Assembly: GCA_025594325.1 (NCBI GenBank)
Contig: JANHCV010000009.1
Span: 806,001-870,000 of the forward strand
Length of the DNA: 64,000 nucleotides
Direction of reading: 5' to 3'
From: Blastocladiella emersonii ATCC 22665
Lineage: Eukaryota > Blastocladiomycota > Blastocladiomycetes > Blastocladiales > Blastocladiaceae
This document shows, piece by piece, positions 22,433-32,024 of the stretch. Position numbers and translations under genes: made by a program. Position 1 is the stretch's first letter; every line of letters starts with the position of its first letter. The notes beneath the pieces were generated by a model, which was not told where the DNA came from, did no database searches, and saw only the letters and a program-made list of their open reading frames with translations.

Positions 22433-23718
22433 CTATACACCATGTTCAACGTCCGCGGCGGCTACGACTACGACTCGCACCCCGCCGACCGCTTCCTGCG
22501 CTCCCCGACGGACTGGGACGGCGGCACGAGTCATCATCCCCCGCCCCAGCACCTTGACCGCGTCGCCGTCGATGTCGCTTCCTCCTATCGCCACCACCCG
22601 CCAAACCCTCCATACCCACCGCACTGGTCGCATCCACCCCAACACCGTCACCCGCCACCACAACGGCACGCGCAATCGTGGCCGGCCACGCCAGCGAACG
22701 CGTTCGTGCCCGCCGCCCCTGCCACCGCTCCCCGTCGTTCTTGGCGCTTGCACGACGGCACCGTTTCTGCCTCGGCCACGCCGGCGGCGCCGCTGCCTCA
22801 GCAACCCGGCTATGGCTACGACGGCGCGGCCACGCCGCTGCCGCACCATCACGGCGTCCGCCGCAGTGCGCGCTAGCACCCCGGCCTTGCGCGCACACAT
22901 CCCCTCATTGGCCTCCTGCACATCACCACCAGCACCTCGCCCTGGCCTCGTCGACCAACGCCCCGCCGCCTTCGCCATCGCCCCTCCACCTCCACTCTCC
23001 GCTGTCGCTGCAATACCCCGAACACGCTGCTGGCTCACACCAGCTGAGTCGGGCAAGTCCTCCTCCATGGAGAGCTCGAACGTAACGGGGTCGCCAATTC
23101 GCACAGCGCGGCCGCATGGGTCGTGCCTCGCGCACGAGTTGCCGTAGCGGCGGAGGAGCCACACGACGGTGAACAGGCCGCGGTTGGCGTGGTCGACAAA
23201 GTCGTGGTTCACCCGCATGATAGCAGAGTGCTGCGCGGGCGGGAGGTTGGGAAGCACGACGGGCGGTTCGGGCGCAGCGGGCGGGGGCGAGGGCGGAGGC
23301 GATGGCTGCGCGCGCCTCTTGCGCCTGGCCTTCGCCTTCTTGCCCGTGGCCGCGTCCCGATCTGCGCCTTTTTCGCTGCGGCTACGGGTCGCTGGCGCGG
23401 CGGCGGCACCCTCGGAAGGCGGGGAAGATGCGGCGGCGGCCGCGGCCGCAGAGGCAGCGGAAGCAGCAGCGGCGGCGCGGTTCGCAGCGATCCGCTTCGA
23501 GTGGCGGTGCTCGCTGGTGCCAGGCGGCGCGTGCGCTGCTGCGCGGGCGGGCGGGCCTCAGCGCCTGGTGCGGGCTTCACGTCATCAGGGTGCCCGCACG
23601 AGTGGCACGGGTCGGCGTGCTCCTTGCACAGGTCCTTGCGGCAGCGCTGACACTTCTCGTGGAAGTTGTTCGGGCAGTCGATAATGTCACACGAGAAGTC
23701 TATACCGTGATCAGCCAT
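22433..23718 (-). pseudogene. Cys/His-rich N-terminal ORF with frameshift, cargo of element Y
   Basis: From 23718 the frame reads MADHGIDFSCDI, then C/H pairs (CPNNFHEKCQRC, CKEHADPCHSC), a likely zinc-binding cluster of about 40 residues. Near 23540 a one-base shift is needed to enter the frame that continues sensibly: HRHSKRIAANRAAAAAS, a basic KKAKARRKRR stretch, then MRVNHDFVDHANRGLF...GDPVTFELSMEED to about 23.04 kb. Beyond that the open frame (to 22433) looks like the shadow of the opposite-strand ORF. An intron instead of a frameshift is possible but no GTACG donor fits. I do not recognise the family. Confidence 0.4.
22442..22876 (+). CDS. Hypothetical His/Pro-rich protein within element Y
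   Basis: 144 aa starting MFNVRGGYDYDSHPADRFL, then rich in HPP/HHPP and Ala/Pro. No domain is recognised. A TATA box stands 75 bp upstream, which supports transcription. The composition (His, Pro) could also arise from a GC-rich non-coding stretch, and the minus strand is open here as well. It is cargo of Y rather than a transposase by appearance. Confidence 0.35.
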   Translation: MFNVRGGYDYDSHPADRFLRSPTDWDGGTSHHPPPQHLDRVAVDVASSYRHHPPNPPYPPHWSHPPQHRHPPPQRHAQSWPATPANAFVPAAPATAPRRSWRLHDGTVSASATPAAPLPQQPGYGYDGAATPLPHHHGVRRSAR

Positions 23719-23778
23719 TTCATCGTCGTTCTACCAAATCATTCACTCTCGTGTGCGGGAGAAAGGATCGCAGCGGGC

Positions 23779-23922
23779 GGGACGGCGGACGGCGAGAGGT
23801 GGCGCGCTCGCTGGCCCACGTGTGCCCGCCGGCGACTCACCCGATCAAAATCCCACATTGCTTATCCGCTGTGGGGTGACCCTTGTTCGGACGCGTTTCT
23901 CTTGTAAGTTGCGGAATACGGT
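23779..23922. repeat. Right terminal inverted repeat of Y (uninterrupted)
   Basis: 144 bp. Its reverse complement begins ACCGTATTCCGCAAC and reads straight through the sequence that is split in the left repeat. It therefore shows what the DIRS target looked like before insertion. Confidence 0.9.
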
Positions 23923-24912
23923 TCACACCAAGGAATTCCGTAAGGAGTAGAGGAGTGTCGTCCATGCCGTCCATCCAGCTGCTGGCATGTTCGTCGAAGA
24001 GGCACAAGGCCTCCTCCGTCAGGCATACCCATGATCGAATAGGCAGCCCAATACAAAATAGATCAGGTACCGCATGGTGCACAGCCTCCAATAAATGGGC
24101 AAGAGAGGGCGTGTCGAGCCGCGCGACGGCAAATACAACTAGCTGGAGCAGCGTTTCGACGGGCGATTCCGTGCATTGAAAGTGCCGGGGCTCGAAATTT
24201 GAGATATTAACGTCCTTGGCGAGAGCTGCCGGTCCGGTTCCGCGGGAGCGGATGGCCGCCAACGCCAGCGGCGAGATACGATCCACTGGCGCACTGTACA
24301 GAGACGTGACGTAAGCATAAGCAGCGTCACCGGGCTCGATCCGAAGCTTATCTTCGGCAAAGCCATAGTCGAGACGAGCGCCGCTGTCCGAGGTCATGAA
24401 CGTGTCAGCTGCCTCGTAAGCCCGCAGCCACCATTCTGGAGGACCGTGCGAGAGGACGTGTTCAACCCAAGAGCGCTTTACAAAAGCAGATTGCGTCAAG
24501 GCATGGAGCTCGCGCGTCGTGGCAGAAATGGCCGAGCGAGGACGGGCGAGCTGAAGGACCAGCGTCAGCGTCTCTGCCGGCATCGAGGCAAAGCCGGTGC
24601 GCTGGCCCCGTTGCAGTGAGTTGGATTCATTCGTTTCTTTCATGGTTGCTGTGAGCCCAGGGACGCAGCGCTCCGCCGCGGGAAACGGGCTCAGTAACCC
24701 CCAGAACCCCTGGTAACCCCGTTCGACTCACCAGCCACACCACGTTTCCGTCACGCGAGTGGCGCGGCGCGTCCCTCATCCTTGCCCGTCCCTCGTCCTT
24801 GCCCGAACCGTCGCCTCTCCGGCGTTCAGTAACCAGTTAAAAACAACGGCAAAGGGTCAACAAAAAAACATCAATGGATGAGGAACGACACAAACTTAAC
24901 GACCCCGGCGCC

Positions 24913-27302
24913 TCAAGCAGCGGCGCCACAGATCGCATCGATTGCTTCGGCGTACTCACGGGACGCGACGGTCTCAGGGGCGGCCCGATGAATTTCGCGG
25001 ACGATTTCGCGGCCCTCGGCGGAAAAGTTTCCCTCCACCACAATGACGGTCCGGGCAATCCACTGCGCGTCCTTGACGCCATCAAGTGCGCCCGATGGAA
25101 TGACTCGCCAGAACGAAAGCGAGATCGAAATTTCCGTCTCTGCGAGCCGTCCCGAAACGGCGTCGCCCATCGCATCGAGCAGCGCTGACAAGTCGGCGCG
25201 AATGAAAAGCTGGATCAGTTCTAGGTCCGGGTGGTGCAGCCGGTCGCATGCCACAGCGCACGTGCGAGCGTGATTAATGTTTTCAGCAGAGCGGCTGTCA
25301 AGGGTGGCGAGGAGCTCAAGGAGTTGCCGCGCAGCATCGAGTGGGAGTCGCCGTAGTGTGCACGGGTCAAAGGTGAGAAGTTTGCGGACGGTCTCGAGCC
25401 AAGCACGCTGCTCAAAGAGCTGGCAATTGTCGCAGGTCGTCTCACTGCCTGTAGAGAGCGAGAGCTTGTGGCAACCAGCAAGGCGGCTTACTTGAGCGTG
25501 AATCATCACACTAAGAAAGAGGTGAACTGTCCCATGGGCTTTCATGACTGCAAGCGCGTCGTCGTGGATTGCCGGGTCCTGCAGCGTAGCGACGAGAACC
25601 CACGCAAGCTCGGCAGCCAGTGAGCTCGAAATCTCGAGCACAGTCGCATTTGCAAGCAAGAACACGTCCCGGAGGTCCGCTTCGAGAGTGCTGGAGAATG
25701 TAGCCGCCAAAAGCCTGTACGAGTGAGGGTTATCGCACCGACGCTCGTGAATACAATTGTCCATGTCGCGGCCTTTCAGTTCGTCGCGCAAGAGTTTCCC
25801 GAATTTGATTATGAGACGGTCAGCTTTGGCAGGGCAATGTTTTCGCACGAAGGCGAGCACCAGTTGCAAGGTGATCTGCTGAGGGGAAATCTGGAGCGAG
25901 CGATGAAACACTAGGCGAGGGCGACACGTGTGAGTGTGCGTGTGCGTGATCGTTCAATTTAAATGATTTTCATCGAAACCGTACTGCGGGCGGCGAGGAC
26001 CCCGAGGTCAAAGCGGTCACCAATGAGCTCGACGGCGAGCGTTGCGATGAGACCACTTGACCCGCCACCGTCAGATTTGAGTGCAAGAAGCAGAACCTGT
26101 TCCCAACCATCACAATCGAGAAGGTCGAGGCTGTGCAATGTGGTGAGACTCTCCGAACTGAAGCCAATTGTACCGGCGCATAGCTCATTCGCAACAAAGT
26201 GGCGCTCCATCTCCCCGATTCCAACTGTCACGCGCTGCGGCTCAAGTTGAACCAGCTGGAAAAGAAGAGAGGGGTTGTACGCGAGGTAAGTGACGAGATG
26301 TCTGTTTCCAAAGCGGACACGGTTGCCGGTCCAAGACTCGTGGAGTAGCCACTGAAGCATTGTCAACATGTCGATGGTGACGGCGGGATCGAGATTGGTT
26401 CCGCGAATACTCTCAAGCAGGCCCACACTCATAGAAAACCTGTCGTTGAAAACTTGGGCAAGCCAGCGGCTGTCAAGCGAACCAGAAGGAAGGTCGCACA
26501 ATGTGCGCACAATTGGACGCTTCCAGAGAAACACCGCGTACACCCCAAGAAATTCTGCAAGCACTTGTGGGTTCGCATGCAAGTTGCCATAAACACTTTC
26601 CGCAGGGCCGTGAAACATATTGCCGGCCGCTTTTGTCAGGTGCGCCCAAGTTGAAATGTGCAACTTGATGCGAAAGAGTTCAGGGACCGCGCGGTTGGTG
26701 GTTTCCAGGAAGCGGGCAAAGGACGACGGATCCAGGCGCACGACAGCAAACACAAGGAGCTGGAGAAGCGTTTCGACGGGCCAATCCTTGCAATGGTAAT
26801 AGTCACCTTCGGAAAGGGACTCGTTAATGGTTTGGTCCATGTAGTTGGCGCCGGCAAGATCCAGCGCTGCAATTTCGCCTGAGCGAAAAGCCGCTGACGC
26901 CAGCGGTAAGATGTAGTCGAGAAGAGGAGTGTAGAGCGACACGACGTAATCGTACGCAACGTCACCAGGATTGACCTGATCCTTGTTGCCGGCGAAGCCG
27001 TACTCGAGAAGCGCGCCGCTGTCCGAGGTCAGGTACAAGGGGATTTGGCGCGTGCCCGTTTCGATGTAAGCTTGCATCCATTGCTTTGACAGGCCGTGCG
27101 CGAGGACGTGTTCAACCCAGGCACGCTTCACGAAAGTCGACTTGGTCAGAGCGTGAAGCTCGCGCGTTGCGGCCGAAATGATCGGCGAGGGTCGAGCGAG
27201 CTGGAGCACCACCGTCAGCGTTTCCACTGGCATTGTAGCGAGGCTGGTGCGTTGGTCACATTGCATGTAGTTCATTTCATTGGTTTCCATCATGGTGGTC
27301 AT
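24913..27302 (-). CDS. Family-A protein A4, intact, two exons
   Basis: Exon 1 is 27302-25985, the intron 25984-25911 (74 nt, GTACGG...CTAG, phase 1) and exon 2 25910-24913, giving about 771 aa. A second ATG at 27290 gives METNEMNY, which matches the paralog starts and may be the true start. The F-box-like segment is MPVETLTVVLQLARPSP...KRAW. Exon 2 carries CxxC motifs (CIHERRCDNPH, then TTCDNCQLFEQRAW) and the C-terminal SFWRVIPSGALDGVKDAQWIAR followed by APETVASREYAEAI. This is the best intact reference for repairing A3 and A5 on paper. The function is unknown; an adaptor role in ubiquitination is only inferred. Confidence 0.75.
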
Positions 27303-27503
27303 GGCTTCTCACGCGGGTTCAAGCAGTGAGCGCTTCGCTGTGGGAAGCGAGTTTGCGGGCGAGCTCACCAGCCACCTTCCCGTCAAGCACGCGAGTGGCG
27401 CGGCGCGTCGACCAAGCCAGTCTCCGCCGCTCGCGGTTGATTCAAACAGAGCTCGCATAGTAATAAAAAACAATGATATTAACAATCTCAGCGCGTCTGC
27501 CGC

Positions 27504-29861
27504 TTAATTTTCATCGTAAATCGCAGCGATCGCATCGGCGTACTCGCGGGACGCGACGGTCTTGGGGGCGGCCCAATAAATTTCGCTGACGGTCTCGCGT
27601 CCCTCAATGGGGGAGTTGATTTCCGCCACCATCATGGACTGGGCCACCCACTGCGCGTCCTTCACGCCATCGAGTGCGCCCGAGGGAACGGCGTGCCAAA
27701 CCGAGAGCGGGATCAAGGGCTTGTTCTCCGTTCGCAAGCCACCAGCAACCGCGTTGTCCAGAGCGTCAAGCAGCGCGGACAAGTCGGTGCGAATCAGAAG
27801 TGGATCGCATCAAAGTCCGGGTGTTCCAGATGGCCGCGCGCTGCCTCCCCCAAAAGGCTGTGACAGGGCGTCACGTCCGCGACCGTGTCAGCGCGGGCGA
27901 ACAGCTCAAGGAGATGTCTTGGAGCTTCAACTGGGAGGTGGCGCAGGGCTTTGGGATCGAGGGTCAGCAGCTCGCGGATAGTCTCGAGCCAAGCACGCTG
28001 TTCGAAAAGTTGGCATTCGTCGCAAGTCGTGTCGTTGAGCGGAGAGAGCGAGAGCTTGTGAATTCCAACAAGACGGACAGCTTGCGCGTAAACCATAGCG
28101 CCCAAAAAGTGGCCAACCGTTCCATCACCCTTCATTGCCTCAAGGACCTCGTCGCGAATCGCCTGGTCCTGCAGCACAGCAACAGGGATCCACGCGAGCG
28201 AGGCGCACGCGGAGGTCGGCAGCTGACGAACGGTCGCGTTTGCAAGCAGAAACACGTCGAAAAGATCGGCCTCGCGAGGTTGCTCGAAACAAGCCTGGAG
28301 GAAGGCGCAAGCGCTAGGGCTGACCAGCTCGCACGAACGAGGGTCGCTGCACGGCGGTTCGTGCGAACAAGGATTCAGGCCGCGCTCCTGGATCATGTCG
28401 CGCAGGACCGATGCGAATACACGGCTGAGGCGGGCCGCCTCGCTCGGGCGATGATGCCGCACAAAGGCGAGCAGATGTTGCGGCCGCGGACTGCGTCGAA
28501 GCCTCTCGAGTATCACCCGGAATGCTGGATGCAGTCAACGTGGTCAGTGACGAGTCAAGTCGACCGAGGCCATGCGAAACGGCGGACGTACCAAGCGCTG
28601 CGACATTGTCCAAGCGAGACCCAAGCAACTGGGCAGCGACCACAGCAAGCGGGCCGGCCGGTCCACCACGGGGATCCGTAAGTGCGTGAAGGAGAATATG
28701 AGACCAAGCGACGTCATCAATGAGTGTCAGTTGATCGAAAGCGGGCAAGTTGTCCAGAGCAACGTTAAAGTAGGCTTCGAATTCCCTGGCCAGAAAGTTG
28801 CGCCCCGAGCTCAAAATGGCATCAACGAGAGGTTTCGGCCCAAGCTCGAGCAAGCTTTGGAGATGGGGCAGGGGAGGCGCGAGGTGAAGAAAAATGTCCG
28901 GGTCATCAAAAAGCGGACGATGACGATGACGACTATCGACCCTAGACTCGTGAAACAGCCACCGAAGTGTCTCCGCAACGTCGCTGGTGCTAGCGCCATA
29001 ACTGTCCGCGTAGGAAATCTTGAGAAGGAGCAAGGAGGACAGGGCGTCGCGCTTGAAAGCCTCGTTGAGCCAGCGCACATCGAACCCGTATGACGAGAGC
29101 CCGCGCATCAGGTTTACAGTTGGCAGATTCCACACAAGGACCGAGAAAAGCGCGATAAAGTCGAGCAGTCCGAGGGAAGCACGGTCTGCACCAAGCTGGT
29201 TGATCCACGCGTGGGAGTATCCGAGGATCACATCGTCCGAGAGGAATGAAAGCTTGGCCCACGTCGCGATAGGAAGGCGAATGCGAAGGAGCCCAGGCGC
29301 TTCCGTTGCCGTGGTGTGAAGAAGCTGGAAGACGGACTCTGCATCGAGTCGGCCGGCAGCGAGAACAAGGAGCTGGAAGAACGACTCGATTGGGAATTCT
29401 TTGCATCGATGGTGTTGAGCGCTCTCAATCGACTCGCCAAGCTGTTCGGCCAAGGCGTCCACTCCATCGCCACTGGCGCGCAGGGCAAGCAGAGCCTTGG
29501 GCAGAAGGTAGGCGAACAGCACAGAGAAAAGAGACATCCGGTAGGGGTAGTTGAGGTCGCCCTGTGCGACGCGGCCCGACTCGCGAGGGAACTCAAGGAT
29601 CGCGCCAAAATCGGACGTGAACCGCGGGGACTGCGCGTACTGCTCGACGTATTGAGCCGGCAAGCCGATTTTCATGGTTTGGCAGATCCACGCGCGCTTC
29701 GCCGCGTTCGTCCGCGCAACAGCGTGAAGCTCGCGCGACGCGGCACAAGCGATCGGCCGGGACTTGGCGAGCTGCAACACCCGGATGAGCGTGTCCTCGG
29801 GCAGAGACGAGAGCGCGGTGCGGCCGCTCGGTTGCAGCAAGTCATTTCCATCCGTTTCCAT
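27504..29861 (-). pseudogene. Family-A gene A5, single-base frameshift near the 3' end
   Basis: Exon 1 is 29861-28592 (METDGNDLLQPSGRT...), the intron 28591-28525 (67 nt, GTACGT...CCAG, phase 1) and exon 2 starts at 28524. All earlier blocks are intact: F-box-like SLPEDTLIRVLQLAKSR, then CSHEPPCSDPRSC and TTCDECQLFEQRAW. At about 27794 the frame meets TGA after FDAIHF. One base more would carry it into DLSALLDALDNAV and the C-terminal VPSGALDGVKDAQW, which ends at 27504. Alignment with A4 shows a one-base deficit there. Everything else is coding-like, so this is a very young pseudogene or an assembly error. Confidence 0.72.
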
Positions 29862-29934
29862 AGTGGTTGCAGCCGCTGTGGGAGCGAGGGAGCGGCGAAG
29901 GTTGAGCTGGAAACGCGAAGGTGACCCAACGCGG

Positions 29935-29953
29935 ACGCGTCTGACTCACGCGT
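29935..29953 (-). promoter_or_regulatory. Paired ACGCGT elements upstream of A5
   Basis: ACGCGT at 29935-29940 and 29948-29953, 74 bp before the A5 start. The motif is palindromic, as at B1 and B2, but the spacing is 13 bp here. Confidence 0.35.
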
Positions 29954-30113
29954 CGCTCATCCCTCGCACACCCCACTAGCACCCCTGCTCGAACCAAGTC
30001 CCTCTGCTTGAGCAATCGCCGCCAAGTAATAATACATGAGCTTACATTAACATCCTCGCGTCCTCACGAGACGCCCACCACCGCCAAACCACCGCGACCC
30101 GTCCGCGCCCTTC

Positions 30114-31825
30114 TTACGCGCGATGCTCGTCGAGGTAGACACACACCGTCTTCTCCTCGGTGAAGAACTCAAGCGACGCGGGCCACCCCTCGCGGCCGGT
30201 GCCCGACGCCTTGACGCCGCCGAACGGCATGTTGAGGCTGCGGACCATCCAGCAGTTGACCCAGACGGTGCCCGCATGGATCCGCGCGGCAACGCGGTGC
30301 GCGGTGCGGACGTTCTCGGTCCAGACGCACGCCGCGAGACCGTACTTGGTCCCGTTGGCCCAGGCGACGGCCTGGTCCTCGTCGTCAAAGGGGGTGATGC
30401 CGACGACGGGCCCGAAGATCTCCTCCTGCATGCACCGCGCGGTGGGCGAGAGGCCCGTGACGATGGTGGGCGCGACGTAGTACCCGCCCTCGAGCCCGGG
30501 CACCGTGACGCGGCCGCCGCCGGTGCGGATCTCGCCGCCCTCGTCGCGCGCGAGCTGGATGTACCCGAGCACCTTGTCCATGTGCTCCTGGGAGACGAGC
30601 GCGCCGAGGTTGGTCTCGGGGTCGCGCGGGTCGCCGACGCGCAGGAGCTTGACCTTGGCGACGAGCCGGTCGACGAACTCGGCGTAGATGGACCGGTGCA
30701 CAAAGATGCGGGACGTGCACAGGCAGATCTCGCCCTGGTTGCGGAACGCCGAGTTGACGCAGGTCGCGACGGCACGGTCGAGGTTCGCGTCGGCGAACAC
30801 GAGGGCCGCGTTCTTGCCGCCGAGCTCGAGCGAGAGCTTCTTGAACATGGGCGCGGCCATCGCGGCGATGCGCGCGCCCGTGACGGTGCCGCCCGTGAAG
30901 GAGATGAGCGGGACGCCCGGGTGCGCGACGAGCGGGGCGCCGGCGCGCGGGCCGTCGCCGAACACCATGTTGACGACGCCCGGCGGCAGGCCGACCTCGG
31001 TCAGCACCGTGCACAGCAGGTACGCCGTGTGCGACGTGAACTCGGATGGCTTGCACACGCACGTGTTGCCCGCTACGAGTTCGTGGAGCGTCAGTTGCTG
31101 GTCCGGGAGGGGGATCGGGTCGGGAACGTACTGGCGATGCACGGCGCAATCTTCCACGTCAGGAGGTACAACGGGAGGTCTACACACCACCACACTCGTT
31201 AGTCCGACATCAACATTCTAGCCAGTACCACAAACGTACTCCACGGACTAATCAACGCCGCAACACCCACCGGCTCGCGCCGCACATAGTTGAGCGCATG
31301 CACCGGCGCTCCATCAATCTCATTCGCCTTGGAGCTCTCGTGGAGCACCGCCGACGCAAAGAACTTGAAGTTATGCACGGCGCGCGGGATATCCACCGAC
31401 CGCGCGAGCGAGACGGGCTTCCCCTGGTCGGCGCTCTCGGCGGCGGCAAACTCGTCGAGGCGCGCCTCAATCGCAGCCGCGATGCGCGCCAGATACGCCG
31501 AACGCGCCGCGCGCGGCGTGCGCGACCACGACGGGAACGCGGCGGTCGCCGCGGACACGGCGGCGTCGATGTCGCGCGAGTCCGAGTTGGGGACTTGTAC
31601 GTGCGGCTACGGACCGGAGCGGGTGCGTGAGCAGGCGTGCGTGACGGTTGGCTTAGCGGGCGTGTGTACCTCGCCAGTCGACGGGTTCACGGCGACGATG
31701 AACGGCGCTGCGGTGGCCTTGCCGTCGGCGACGCCCGCGGGGTCGACGAAGGCGCCGTTGATGTAGTTCTGCAGCCGCAGCGGGGCGGCCGCGGCGGGCG
31801 GCGAGGATCCATTGGCGTTCATCAT
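30114..31825 (-). CDS. Aldehyde dehydrogenase, 2-aminomuconate semialdehyde dehydrogenase-like (ALDH8 type)
   Basis: NAD(P)-dependent oxidation of an aldehyde, possibly 2-aminomuconic semialdehyde in tryptophan/kynurenine breakdown. There are four exons: 31825-31670, 31606-31240, 31179-31132 and 31072-30114. All three introns (59-63 nt) start GTAC, giving 509 aa. Splicing rebuilds the family motif SPWNLPLYLLTWKIAP and CVCKPSE. The catalytic Glu is in LELGGKNAALV and the catalytic Cys in NQGEICLC. EEIFGPVVGITPF and NMPFGGVKASG complete the fold. Exon 3 is only 48 nt. The specific substrate is inferred from overall resemblance; another hydroxymuconic or general ALDH role is possible. Confidence 0.88.
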
Positions 31826-32024
31826 GTTACAGCGCTTCGTTCGTTGCGGGGAGCGAGAGCGAGAGCGGTCGGCGGAGCGAAGCGGGGAACTTGACCCTCA
31901 GCGGCGATCCCCAACGCACACGTGCAGCGCCACACTCCCGAACGCGAAACGCGACGCGACTCTGACGGTAGAACAAGTGCATGCATATTCATAAAAGCAA
32001 CCCCACCACAACACCCTCACACGC

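Larger units (their letters stand above)
18283..23922. mobile_element. Element Y: TIR element of 1836 bp net, itself carrying a DIRS insertion
   Basis: The left end (18283-18310, then 22115-22240) and the right end (23779-23922, reverse complement) form terminal inverted repeats of about 154 and 144 bp. They differ mainly by a 10-bp insertion in the left copy. Host family-A coding resumes exactly at both borders with no target-site duplication visible. The interior (22241-23778) holds two non-transposase-like open frames. No transposase or recombinase is recognised, so Y is probably non-autonomous. The superfamily is unknown; long TIRs without a target duplication do not fit common groups such as hAT, MULE or Tc1. 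Confidence 0.85.
17631..24643 (-). pseudogene. Family-A gene A3, split by a nested transposon insertion and internally deleted
   Basis: The gene starts at 24643 (MKETNESNSLQR...) and runs through the F-box-like region and helical middle to EFLGVN at 23923. It resumes at 18282 with AVFLWNCPIVSV and continues to about 17865. Joining 23923 to 18282 gives an uninterrupted frame with the same length as intact paralog A4 (EFLGVYAVFLWK). The intervening 5640 bp are therefore an insertion. Beyond DDHGWEHV the frame shifts straight into the C-terminal block (SFWRAAPSGALDGVKDAQW, 17631-17852). This means the exon 1 end, the intron and most of exon 2 were deleted. The stop codon is near 17631. The two lesions are independent, and their order is unknown. 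Confidence 0.88.
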
